Below, piece after piece: positions 1 to 7,345 of a DNA stretch of 12,211 nt. The position numbers were made by a program, and so were the translations under genes. Source of the DNA: JBILVQ01 sp044370375 (GTDB taxonomy: Bacteria > Bacteroidota > Bacteroidia > UBA4408); the NCBI GenBank assembly GCA_044370375.1, contig JBILVQ010000081.1:1-12211 (forward strand). The letters run 5' to 3'. Position 1 is the stretch's first letter, and every line of letters starts with the position of its first letter. The notes under the pieces were generated by a model, which was not told the origin of the DNA, did no database searches, and saw only the letters and a list, made by a program, of their open reading frames with translations.

Positions 1-1001
1 CGCGCCATTTTGATCATTTCCCTTACTTTCATCACATCTACCCTTCTGTCCATGGCATTGATGATTTCCTGCGAACCCGATTCAGCCCCAATCCAAACCC
101 TGAAACAACCTGCCTCTTTCAAAATCCCAATCACTTCTTCGCTTAAGCGGTCGGCACGGGTAATGCATTCAAAGCTGATGGTCAGTTGGGCTGCTTTTAA
201 TGCATCATTGAATTCGGACAGCCATTTATGACTGATGGTAAACACGTCATCCACAAACCAAAAAGAATCCGGTTGATAGCGTTGTTGTAAGGCTTTCAGT
301 TCCTCAACCACAAGGGCCGGACTTCTTCTTCGGTAACTTTGTCCGTAAACAGCGGTGCTGCACCATTTGCAGGTGTAGGGACAACCGCGCTGGGTAGAAA
401 CCGACAAAGTACTTTGGCCGTGAAATTGTTTCCAGGTTTTGATGTATTGCGTTAAATCAATTCCTTCGCGATCGGGCCAAGGGAAAGCATCAATGTCTTT
501 TAATTTTTCGCGGGGGGCATTGATGACTTCCTTTCCGGTCGCATCCAGAAAGCGAAGACCATTCACTGCATGCCAATCGGGATGCGGGGCATGAAACTGA
601 TGCATCCACTCCAACATGGTTTGTTCGCCCTCTCCTACCGCAATAAAATCAGCCCCTGCCAAGAGATAATCTTTCGAATTATGGGTTACATCCGGTCCGC
701 CAAAAATTATTTTCACATCGCTCAAAGCCGCTTGTGTTTTCACCCACCGGGTTAAATCGAGCACATTTAGCTTGGTCATTAAATTTACATAAAAAGCAAT
801 GGCTTTAGGACGTTGTACTAAAACCTTCTTTTTCCACTCCTCTTTGGTTGAAAAAGTGCTGTCTAACAATTGAACCGCGTAGCCATGCTGTTTGAGGTAG
901 GCAGAAATATATAAGATACCCAAAGGAGGATAAGGCCGCATGATTAATTTCTCTTTCGGGTCTTCTTCTAAAAAATAACCGTGGCTTAACAACAAACTCA
1001 T
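1..1001 (-). CDS. B12-binding-type radical SAM protein, partial (C-terminus beyond the window)
   Basis: I read this frame directly from the minus strand: 333 codons from the ATG at 1001-999 to the window edge, with no stop. Residues 1 to about 165 fit a cobalamin-binding Rossmann domain (start MSLLLSHGYF, then PYPPLGILYISAYL, GGPD at 101-104, GEGE at 123-126). A radical SAM core follows with Cys207, Cys211 and Cys214 in GCPYTCKWC, the CxxxCxxC that holds the 4Fe-4S cluster. GAESGS (305-310) is the usual SAM-binding strand of this family. The DxHxxG cobalamin motif is not evident, as in many BchE-like members, so bound B12 is inferred. It is a paralogue of the protein at 1773-3233 (shared PYPPL, RGCP, WIGAESGSQ, AMD). 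Its ATG overlaps the TGA of the upstream methyltransferase gene (ATGA), so it is the last visible operon gene. Family members carry out methylations or ring rearrangements on unactivated carbon; the substrate here is unknown. Confidence 0.9.
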   Translation of the reverse strand, partial: MSLLLSHGYFLEEDPKEKLIMRPYPPLGILYISAYLKQHGYAVQLLDSTFSTKEEWKKKVLVQRPKAIAFYVNLMTKLNVLDLTRWVKTQAALSDVKIIFGGPDVTHNSKDYLLAGADFIAVGEGEQTMLEWMHQFHAPHPDWHAVNGLRFLDATGKEVINAPREKLKDIDAFPWPDREGIDLTQYIKTWKQFHGQSTLSVSTQRGCPYTCKWCSTAVYGQSYRRRSPALVVEELKALQQRYQPDSFWFVDDVFTISHKWLSEFNDALKAAQLTISFECITRADRLSEEVIGILKEAGCFRVWIGAESGSQEIINAMDRRVDVMKVREMIKMA

Positions 1002-1786
1002 GCTCTTTTTAAATCAATTAAGAAGTGGTCGGATAGAGAAGAAAGCAAAGAAAAATTTGCAAGACGCTTCTCCAGGCCAAACAAAAAACGCGACAAGCGC
1101 GGACGATGGCGAAGGATAGGGTCCATGGAGGGAGTGGGCAAAGCAATGCCAATGGGTTGAAGGCTTTCAAGCTTCCAACCTGATAAATGGCGAATAAAGA
1201 AAGAAGGAAAATAATACCATGTTTTGATGATGACACCGTCTAATTCCACCAAAACAGGGCTTGTGGCTGCTCTGCGAAACATTTGTTTCCAGCGAAGGCG
1301 TACAAAAAAATAAAGCGATTCCCATGCACAATAGGGAGGCATTACGACTAAAATCAATCGGCCGCCCGGCTTTAGGCAATGATAAAAATGTTGAAGGCTT
1401 GCTTTCAATTCATCGGGTGAAAGGCAATTGAGACCGCCAAAGTTTGAAAAAACAACATCAAAATTATTACCGGGAAGCTGGGCATTCTTTACATCATAAA
1501 CCCTAAAGCTTGGAGGATGAGGCATAGCAGCATTGGCAGCCTTCGCATCAGCGATACGAATCATTTCAGGAGAAATATCGGTGGCCAGCACTTGATGCCC
1601 AAGACCGGCCAAAAACAAAGCATCTACACCGGTTCCGCAATTGACCTCAAGGATAGAAAGCTTGTTCAGCGGCAACGATTTTTTCAAATAGTCATGCACC
1701 AGTTGGCGGTACATGGCACCGGTATGGGAATCAGAAAAATTAGCATCATACGCTGGCGCATGAGGATCGAAATCAGCTTTCTGCAT
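998..1786 (-). CDS. Class I SAM-dependent methyltransferase
   Basis: A 262-residue Rossmann methyltransferase. Motif I is ILEVNCGTGVDAL at 45-57, the acidic ribose-binding residue is Asp70 (LATDISPEM), motif IV is FDVVFSNFGGLNCL at 109-122, and LKPGGRLILVV at 138-148 is the post-motif strand. Motif I has Asn where most members have Gly (E-V-N-C-G-T-G). The frame stays open to 1858, but I chose the ATG at 1786-1784: the protein then starts MQKADFDPHAPAYD, as such methyltransferases usually do, and GGAAAA lies just upstream. The longer form would add 24 hydrophobic residues that overlap the upstream gene by 86 bases. With the chosen start the overlap with the radical SAM gene is 14 bases. It lies between two B12-radical SAM genes and probably modifies the same product. 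It could act on O, N or C; the sequence does not say which. Confidence 0.87.
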   Translation of the reverse strand: MQKADFDPHAPAYDANFSDSHTGAMYRQLVHDYLKKSLPLNKLSILEVNCGTGVDALFLAGLGHQVLATDISPEMIRIADAKAANAAMPHPPSFRVYDVKNAQLPGNNFDVVFSNFGGLNCLSPDELKASLQHFYHCLKPGGRLILVVMPPYCAWESLYFFVRLRWKQMFRRAATSPVLVELDGVIIKTWYYFPSFFIRHLSGWKLESLQPIGIALPTPSMDPILRHRPRLSRFLFGLEKRLANFSLLSSLSDHFLIDLKRA

Positions 1787-3233
1787 ACTTTTCCAATTGC
1801 CGAAGTTTAAATTTATCGCGCAGCGATGCAGGAAAGAAATACAGAAAAGAAAAAGCATTTTTCAGCGAAACAACTTTTCCTTTGGTGGCAAAACGAAGAT
1901 GCTGTATCGACTGTCGCGCCCTGAATTGCTTATGAATGTAACGATGGAGTTGCTTATAATAAGCCGGACTAAACGTACTTTGGTACATGAGCAAGAGATC
2001 GTCAGAATCAGACCAATTCTTTTTCTCCTTCAATTGATCCTTGACCCTTTCGTAAAAAACGGTACCGGGCAAAGGATAGCTTACAGAAACGCCAATATCA
2101 TGGGGCATTAGCTCGAACAACATTTTCAGTGTTAAATCAATGTCCTCTTTTTGTTCACCGGGATAACCCAATTGAAGGAAAAAACAAGGTTTGATGCCAT
2201 GCTTTTTCATGAGCAGCGTTGCCTTGTAAATTTGCTCCACCTTGGTTCCTTTGTCCATGGCATCCAAAACTTTTTGCGAACCGGATTCTGCACCTATCCA
2301 TACCTCATCGCAACCTGTTTCGGCCAATGCGGCAATGGTATCATCTTCGAGCAACAAGTCGGCCCTTGATTGAATTTTGTAGGAAAGCTTCAAGCCTTTT
2401 TGTTGTAGGGCTTGAGAGAAAGCCTTGACCCATCCGGGTTTCAGGCCGAAAATATCATCACAAAACCAGATGTGATCAAAATGAAATTTTTGTTGCATCA
2501 GGAACAATTCATCCACCACTTGTTGCGGTGAACGCGAATTGTAACGATTGCCATAAATGGGCTTAGCACACCAATTGCATTTAAAGGGACAGCCTCTGGT
2601 GGTGGCCATGTTCAGAGAAAAATAGCCATGTTGTTTCCATGCCTTTTGATAGGGGCTGATGTCGAGTAAATCCCATGCAGCAAAGGGAAGTTCGTCTAAT
2701 TGTGTGCGCACCGGTCGTTTGGCATTCAGGGCGATGGATGTTGTTCCCTTATTTACAGGGAGAAATGCAATTCCTTTGATGGCATCCAAAGGCTGGTGAT
2801 GTTCCATGGCTGATAAAAGTTCCATCAAGGTATCTTCTGCCTCACCCAACATAACGGCAAAAGCGCCTTTGTTCAAATAATCGGCAGCATGATCGGTAGA
2901 ATCGCTGCTTGAAATAATCACCTTAACATTTCTATGAACGGCTTCGTTGGTCATTTCAAAAGCAGCTTCGCGCATGTTGGTGAGACACATTTTGGTTAAA
3001 TAATTAAAACCATCATCATAAATCACCAAAACATCAGGCTGAAAAGTAGCGAGATCATCAACAATGCATTGAGCGCTCTTTTGAAAACTTACATCGTAAA
3101 ACTGAACCTCATGTCCGTTTTGCCGTGCAAAAGCAGCCGCCACCAAGGTAGCCAAAGGCGGATAGGGTTTTGATTGCTGCCATTGCTTGGGATCAAAATA
3201 AAGAAAATAGCTATGGGTAAAAAGAACTTTCAA
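1773..3233 (-). CDS. B12-binding-type radical SAM protein
   Basis: A 486-residue protein with the usual length and order for the family. An N-terminal cobalamin-binding-like domain (about 1-165; MKVLFTHSYF, PYPPLATLVAAAF, VMLGEAEDTL) precedes a radical SAM barrel. Cys215, Cys219 and Cys222 in GCPFKCNWC form the CxxxCxxC cluster motif. IWFCDDIF (255-262), IGAESGSQ (313-320) and LGYPGE (355-360) are typical core strands. A basic tail (about 425-486) follows and may be substrate-specific. The canonical DxHxxG of B12 domains is not seen, so cobalamin use is a family inference. The start is TTG (3233-3231), overlapping the TGA of the nucleotidyltransferase gene as TTGA. Homology to the paralogue at 1-1001 from the very first residues supports it, and no ATG lies nearby. 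There is no clear Shine-Dalgarno, so translation probably depends on coupling. Family reactions include C-methylation and ring formation in lipids, antibiotics and tetrapyrroles. Confidence 0.92.
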   Translation of the reverse strand: MKVLFTHSYFLYFDPKQWQQSKPYPPLATLVAAAFARQNGHEVQFYDVSFQKSAQCIVDDLATFQPDVLVIYDDGFNYLTKMCLTNMREAAFEMTNEAVHRNVKVIISSSDSTDHAADYLNKGAFAVMLGEAEDTLMELLSAMEHHQPLDAIKGIAFLPVNKGTTSIALNAKRPVRTQLDELPFAAWDLLDISPYQKAWKQHGYFSLNMATTRGCPFKCNWCAKPIYGNRYNSRSPQQVVDELFLMQQKFHFDHIWFCDDIFGLKPGWVKAFSQALQQKGLKLSYKIQSRADLLLEDDTIAALAETGCDEVWIGAESGSQKVLDAMDKGTKVEQIYKATLLMKKHGIKPCFFLQLGYPGEQKEDIDLTLKMLFELMPHDIGVSVSYPLPGTVFYERVKDQLKEKKNWSDSDDLLLMYQSTFSPAYYKQLHRYIHKQFRARQSIQHLRFATKGKVVSLKNAFSFLYFFPASLRDKFKLRQLEKYAES

Positions 3234-4156
3234 CGTTGCTGCAATTGATTTAATTTATCGGCATAAACCAACAGTACTCTAGATTGAAAATCGCGCGGAT
3301 GATGTTTAGAAACACCAATGGTGCTTCGCATGGTCAATTCAAATTTCTCAGCATTAAAATGGGCAAATTTCTTTCTCCAACGTTGAAGGGTCAAGCGATG
3401 GGCAAGGCGTTCGAGCATATCGCCCCATTTCCCTGCCAATAACTTTTCGGTCCGATTTTTTCTTGCATTGATGCTTATAGAATCTTCAAGCTCCGGAACC
3501 CGGAAAGCAGGAAAATAATATTCCATCCATGCATTGGCCTTAAAGAATTCACCAAGCGTGTTGCGCTCAGAAAAGACGGGCAGCAGGTGAAACAATTCCA
3601 TGAAGGTAAAAATATTCTTATCTCTAATCTCGAGGTTGTTGGTATCAACGAAATAATTCAAACAAAAGTATTTGCGTGAATTAAGCAGTCGGAATTTTTT
3701 ATAGGCAACCAACAAACTTCTGCAAATCCACAAACGCCCGGGTTGGGTAATGATAAAAAAATCGATATCACCATTTTCGTGCATCACCCCTTTCGACAAA
3801 GAACCGGAGACGGCAATGCCGCGAACAAAAGGAAAAGAGGAAATAATTTTTTGATATTTCTCCAGTTTCGGTAAATAGTCTTTGGCAAGTTTTTCTGCCA
3901 AAGTCCTTTTCTGAACCAGCGTTTCAATGTCGGCATCCATTGAATAAAATTGTTCGTGAACAAAAATTACCTTGCGCAGACACAAATCATTCAAAAGAAG
4001 CAATAAAGTGTCCTTATCGGCACCTATAATTCTTTGAATTTCATGCTGAGCGAGCGGATGTTTGAACACATCAAAGTAAGCCAAGACTTCAAAAACTTGC
4101 TGTTGAAGAAGGCTTCGGTCCTCTTTCTTTTCTATTTCGGGCAATACAGACCTCAC
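3230..4156 (-). CDS. Nucleotidyltransferase-fold protein with an N-terminal helical (winged-helix-like) region
   Basis: A 308-residue protein. The active-site signature of the Pol-beta/minimal nucleotidyltransferase superfamily is clear: GSLSKG at 118-123, then Asp130 and Asp132 in NGDIDFFIIT, the Gly-Ser plus DxD that binds NTP and metal. A third carboxylate could be Asp171 (NYFVDT). Residues about 17-75 (VFEVLAYFDVFKHPLAQHEI) resemble a winged-helix-like domain, and about 205-300 is helical and basic. Enzymes of this fold move NMP groups to proteins, antibiotics or RNA; the acceptor here is unknown. The start is GTG at 4156-4154, four bases after the preceding stop; no earlier ATG exists in frame and no nearby downstream ATG would keep the N-terminal domain. 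Its stop overlaps the TTG of the radical SAM gene. It is not a sugar-1-phosphate nucleotidyltransferase: the GxGxRxxPxT signature is absent. Confidence 0.8.
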   Translation of the reverse strand: MRSVLPEIEKKEDRSLLQQQVFEVLAYFDVFKHPLAQHEIQRIIGADKDTLLLLLNDLCLRKVIFVHEQFYSMDADIETLVQKRTLAEKLAKDYLPKLEKYQKIISSFPFVRGIAVSGSLSKGVMHENGDIDFFIITQPGRLWICRSLLVAYKKFRLLNSRKYFCLNYFVDTNNLEIRDKNIFTFMELFHLLPVFSERNTLGEFFKANAWMEYYFPAFRVPELEDSISINARKNRTEKLLAGKWGDMLERLAHRLTLQRWRKKFAHFNAEKFELTMRSTIGVSKHHPRDFQSRVLLVYADKLNQLQQR

Positions 4157-4160
4157 TCAA

Positions 4161-4892
4161 TCAATGAATTACATAAATCCCGAAAGGATGAACCGGCCAA
4201 CCCAATTTCCCTGCAAGATTTTCAAATATAGTATTTTTTTTCAAGGCCGAAAAGGAGAAAGAAGTTAAAACATCGAAGGAATGATGAAAATAAAAATCAG
4301 CCATTTCGGGGCTACCTATTTGATGATAATATCGAATAGAACGTTGCTTTGCATCCGCCAATGCTGATGAAGTATAAAAACGGGTATCGGCAACAATAAT
4401 TTTACCGTTGTCTTTTAAATAGTTTTGTTTCAAAAAATGAAATAAAGACACCGGATGCTCAAAATACTGCAAACTGGCCATAAAAAGGACGTAATCGAAT
4501 CTGCCCAAATCAGGAGCTTTGAGAATATCGCCACAATAAAAATCTACTTCATGAAAGACCTTGGCTGCTTGTTCCAATTCAATGTTGTTGATATCAATGG
4601 CCTTAACTTTTAAACCATGTTGCTGAAGGCGATTGGCAACCCATCCGTTGCCGCATCCTATCTCGAGTAATTCGGCAGCTTGAGAAAAAGCATTTTTTGA
4701 AAAATATTGCAACAAGATATCCAATGATTTTTTTCGAAATTTCCATTCTCCGGCATAAGGATGATGGGCGGAAACCGCTGGCAACAATAACAATTCCGCA
4801 TCAGAAAAAAACCGGCCTTCCTTTTCTCTTGCTTTCAAATAAGCATTTTCCGGAATAGAAAAATCAGAACCGTCATTCAACAGGTGAAGCAT
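4161..4892 (-). CDS. Class I SAM-dependent methyltransferase
   Basis: A 243-residue protein with a standard Rossmann methyltransferase core. Motif I is LLEIGCGNGW at 75-84, the acidic residue of strand 2 is Asp100 (KAIDINN), a GD pair at 121-122 matches the adenine-binding position, motif IV is FDYVLFMASLQYFEHP at 132-147, and DNGKIIVAD at 161-169 is strand 5. The first ~70 residues form a helical cap that may hold the substrate. The ATG at 4892-4890 lies inside the 3' end of the ligase gene (20-base overlap). AGGAGG lies just upstream, with only three bases between GGAGG and the ATG; those bases also code for Lys-Glu-Glu in the upstream gene, so it may be a chance Shine-Dalgarno. It is unlike the methyltransferase at 998-1786 outside the core motifs, so the operon has two distinct methyl transfers. 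The substrate is unknown. Confidence 0.88.
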   Translation of the reverse strand: MLHLLNDGSDFSIPENAYLKAREKEGRFFSDAELLLLPAVSAHHPYAGEWKFRKKSLDILLQYFSKNAFSQAAELLEIGCGNGWVANRLQQHGLKVKAIDINNIELEQAAKVFHEVDFYCGDILKAPDLGRFDYVLFMASLQYFEHPVSLFHFLKQNYLKDNGKIIVADTRFYTSSALADAKQRSIRYYHQIGSPEMADFYFHHSFDVLTSFSFSALKKNTIFENLAGKLGWPVHPFGIYVIH

Positions 4893-6330
4893 TTTCCTCC
4901 TTTTTTGAGACGATGTACATTAACAAACTCACCAACATCCAAAAGTAAACTCCGAAGTTGATGGTATTTAAAAAATTATTAAAAAATCCGTGAATAAAGT
5001 AGGTGCTGAGACCTGTGAGCATTAAGGAAACCAAATACTTTCGCGACTTATTTTCGGATCGAAATAAAAATTGAAAAGCCTGAAAAAACAAAACAGAAAT
5101 AAAAAGAAGCCAACCCAACAAGGCAGGAAATCCACCTTCAGAAAGTGACAAAAGATACTCTGAATGCGCAGTTCCTCCCTTTCCTTCTTTTACGAAAAAC
5201 TGCGACTGAACACTAATGCGCGTCATTTCGGAATTGAGCTGATAAGGAAGATACATAAATTGATAGGTGCCCGGACCATAACCTGTGAAGGGCTTATCGC
5301 GGCCCATGCGGAGAGCACATTTCCAGCGATTAATTCTTTCAAGGTTAGAAACATCGTTGGTAACGTTGGTGACGGAAAGTGCTTGTTCGCGCAAGCTTGA
5401 CTGAAAACGATTGGAATCATTTCTGTTAGAAAGCACGAAAGACTCTATGGATTGACTATTAAGCATAATCAAGGAGGTCAATAAAAGCAAAAAGAAAACC
5501 AACTGATAAAGTCGAAGGCCGGAACGGATGAAAAAAAACAGCACAGCGGCCAGCAACACACTAACCCAAGCTGCTCTAGAGGAAGAAACAAAAATAGTGA
5601 GTAAAATAAGGATGATCCAGGCGAGCCACAAACGTTTCTTTCTCTTTTCTTTTGCTTCTGCAAAAAGAAAAAATCCCAAGGGCAAAATCATGGCTAATGT
5701 GGCGCTAAAAATGGTATGGTCTTTAAAAAAAGGTCTAGACAATGCACTGTTGGAATCAGGAATAAAACCCATCCATGCATAATTTCCATAAGCATAGAGG
5801 GCAATAAAAGTTAAGCCGGTTAGCAATGCAGTTATCAACTCCTTTACCCGAATGGTACCATCTTCGAGCAAAATAAAAGTGAGTAGGCAACCTGCTATCC
5901 AGTAAACAAGATTAATGACAATAAATTTTAATGAAACCAACGGCAATGATGAAAAAAAACCTGCCGAAATGATGGGCAAAATAAAGCACAAGGAAGCCCA
6001 AAACAAAGGATTACGGAATAGTCTGCTGCTATTTCTTCTTTGCCAAAGTAAAATGCCTAAGAGCGGTGTAAATAAAAGTGAAAGCGGTTCGGAAAAAATG
6101 GCAAGATTGGTTCCGGGAGTAATTTCAACATCAAAAGAAAAAGGCAGGGTAATTACAAAAAATAAAAACAACTGTTTTTGTCCATGGAGCATGACAATTG
6201 CCAAAGCACTCAAGGCAAGGGCCAAAATCCCCAGCAAAGCTATTTGATCTTGAAAAAAAACAATGAGCAGTAAAAGGAAGGCTGCGAAAAAATAAAAAAA
6301 AGTATTTCTATGCAAGAGCATCCACTCCAT
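4873..6330 (-). CDS. O-antigen ligase / Wzy-type polymerase family membrane protein
   Basis: A 485-residue inner-membrane protein with about 10-12 hydrophobic helices and an extracytoplasmic loop from about 290 to 395. Family landmarks of Wzy_C/WaaL-type proteins are present: VSSSRAAW (248-255) at the start of the conserved region, an Arg-rich stretch RINRWKCALRMG (332-343), GYGPGTYQ (350-357) and AHSEYLLSLSEGG (388-400), where His389 matches the usual HNxYL. Such proteins polymerise glycan repeats or ligate lipid-linked glycans to lipid A or to proteins. Polymerase and ligase cannot be told apart here, but the co-polymerase gene directly upstream favours a Wzy-like role. I chose the ATG at 6330-6328, overlapping the preceding stop as TGATG; a TTG one codon earlier (6333) is possible. 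No glycosyltransferase is present in the visible operon, so the glycan must be made elsewhere or beyond the left edge. Confidence 0.88.
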   Translation of the reverse strand: MEWMLLHRNTFFYFFAAFLLLLIVFFQDQIALLGILALALSALAIVMLHGQKQLFLFFVITLPFSFDVEITPGTNLAIFSEPLSLLFTPLLGILLWQRRNSSRLFRNPLFWASLCFILPIISAGFFSSLPLVSLKFIVINLVYWIAGCLLTFILLEDGTIRVKELITALLTGLTFIALYAYGNYAWMGFIPDSNSALSRPFFKDHTIFSATLAMILPLGFFLFAEAKEKRKKRLWLAWIILILLTIFVSSSRAAWVSVLLAAVLFFFIRSGLRLYQLVFFLLLLTSLIMLNSQSIESFVLSNRNDSNRFQSSLREQALSVTNVTNDVSNLERINRWKCALRMGRDKPFTGYGPGTYQFMYLPYQLNSEMTRISVQSQFFVKEGKGGTAHSEYLLSLSEGGFPALLGWLLFISVLFFQAFQFLFRSENKSRKYLVSLMLTGLSTYFIHGFFNNFLNTINFGVYFWMLVSLLMYIVSKKEENASPVE

Positions 6331-7169
6331 CAACGGGTCGCCTTTAAAAAACTTTTGTTATCGAAAACAAACCATAAAAGCGCTGCAATAAGTCCAATTA
6401 ACAAAGAAGAAATGAACTTCTTTGAATTGCTTGGACTATCCGGAGGCGAGGCTAAGCTGATGATATAGGCCTCTGGTACACTCTTCTTTAACGTGTTATT
6501 TAGTTTTTCGGAAGAGTGCTTAAACTCCATCATTTTGGCGGCTTCGGCCGTGTACATGGTCTCGGTCATGCGGTAAAGCGGTGTTTTTACAAACTGCTCA
6601 CCTACCAACTTGCTTTCACCCATTGCTTCCAGTTTTTCTAATGAATCTTTCAAAGCCTTCACCTCATTTTGCTTAGCGGATAAAATGCCTTGTACAACTT
6701 TTAAATCTTTCTGGATACTTCCTTTGATTAAATCAGACAGATGCTGATCCGCTGCATCAATTAAACTATTCGATAATTGGGCGGCCATCAAGGGATCGCG
6801 GTCTTTAACAGAAACATGCAATGAGCGGTTCGGACTTCGGGTGATGGTAATATGATCGCGGAGCACTGCTACCGCTCCCACCAAGCCTCGGGATTTTATT
6901 TTTGGATAATGATTAATGAGTCCGTGTTTGGTCACCAAAGCTTCCAAAACACTATTCGATTTCAATAACTCAATGTATTCTCCGGATTCCTTTTCATCAC
7001 CAAATCTGAGGCCGGCATCTAACAAATGTTCGGCATAATGCGTTGAGGCCGGGTAAATTATGGTGGTGGCTTCGTACTCGGGAGAAACAAACAAACGTTG
7101 GAATCCGTAAGCCAACAGAAATGCACTGGCGCAGGCAAGAAAGTACTTTAACAATTGTTTGGAACTCAT
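6330..7169 (-). CDS. Wzz-like polysaccharide co-polymerase (chain-length determinant)
   Basis: A 279-residue protein with the layout of polysaccharide co-polymerases. A membrane segment at 6-25 is followed by a beta-rich stretch (SPEYEATTIIYP at 29-40, VSVKDRDPLMAAQLSN at 119-134), a helical coiled coil at about 150-185, and a second membrane segment at 252-268. The proline-rich stretch ASPPDSPSNSKK (240-251) just before that second segment is the family hallmark. There is no cytoplasmic tyrosine-kinase domain, so this is a Wzz-type protein rather than a fused Wzc. It would set the chain length of a glycan together with the membrane protein encoded next. It appears to be the first gene of the operon: 176 bases separate it from the next gene upstream, whose transcript ends at a terminator. 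Nine A residues lie just before the start on the coding strand. No Shine-Dalgarno is clear. Confidence 0.85.
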   Translation of the reverse strand: MSSKQLLKYFLACASAFLLAYGFQRLFVSPEYEATTIIYPASTHYAEHLLDAGLRFGDEKESGEYIELLKSNSVLEALVTKHGLINHYPKIKSRGLVGAVAVLRDHITITRSPNRSLHVSVKDRDPLMAAQLSNSLIDAADQHLSDLIKGSIQKDLKVVQGILSAKQNEVKALKDSLEKLEAMGESKLVGEQFVKTPLYRMTETMYTAEAAKMMEFKHSSEKLNNTLKKSVPEAYIISLASPPDSPSNSKKFISSLLIGLIAALLWFVFDNKSFLKATR

Positions 7170-7217
7170 CAGGATTTTTTTTTCAAAACTACCATTTTTT
7201 TTTGCTTAGCCGCTCAA

Positions 7218-7246
7218 CAAAGGATAAAGCAGAAGATTAAATCTTC
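7218..7246 (-). promoter_or_regulatory. Possible promoter and palindromic operator of the polysaccharide operon
   Basis: Upstream of the co-polymerase gene the minus strand reads TATCCTTTG (7226-7218). This is close to the Bacteroidota -7 element TAnnTTTG but one base too long. Just upstream of it is a perfect 15-base palindrome with a single central base (7232-7246, GAAGATT-A-AATCTTC). In a promoter it would fall in the -15 to -30 zone, where a dimeric regulator could bind. No convincing -33 TTTG is seen. The palindrome is direct observation; promoter and operator function is inference. No cobalamin riboswitch features were recognised here, although two operon products look B12-dependent. 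Confidence 0.25.
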
Positions 7247-7292
7247 ATTTTGCGAAAAAATAAAGGGCCTATTTAGCATAAGGCTTGTGCAC

Positions 7293-7327
7293 AAAAAAAG
7301 GGGTTGAACCAAAGATTCAACCCCTTT
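7293..7327 (-). terminator. Intrinsic terminator after the beta-helix gene
   Basis: A perfect 12-bp inverted repeat (arms 7297-7308 and 7316-7327, AAAGGGGTTGAA) with a 7-base loop. On the minus strand it is followed by a run of T (7299-7293). It begins 19 bases after the stop codon of the T9SS-secreted protein gene. This is a textbook rho-independent terminator, and it separates that gene from the polysaccharide operon downstream. A weaker imperfect hairpin (7267-7284, GCCT/AGGC arms plus an AT helix) followed by a T-rich stretch on the same strand may be a backup. Confidence 0.92.
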
Positions 7328-7345
7328 CAATAATAAAAGCGAAGA

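Noticed and set aside
1786..1858. Extended N-terminus for the methyltransferase (start at 1858)
   Set aside because: The 24 extra residues overlap the radical SAM gene, are hydrophobic and Cys-rich, and do not fit a cytoplasmic methyltransferase; the ATG at 1786 has GGAAAA just upstream.
5164..6247. Plus-strand ORFs of 78 to 110 codons inside the O-antigen ligase gene
   Set aside because: They are antisense frames of a hydrophobic membrane-protein gene, with no domain or ribosome site.
7170..7345. Cobalamin riboswitch before the operon with B12-type enzymes
   Set aside because: No B12-box-like sequence or long structured leader was found; the gap holds only the terminator, a small hairpin and the palindrome.
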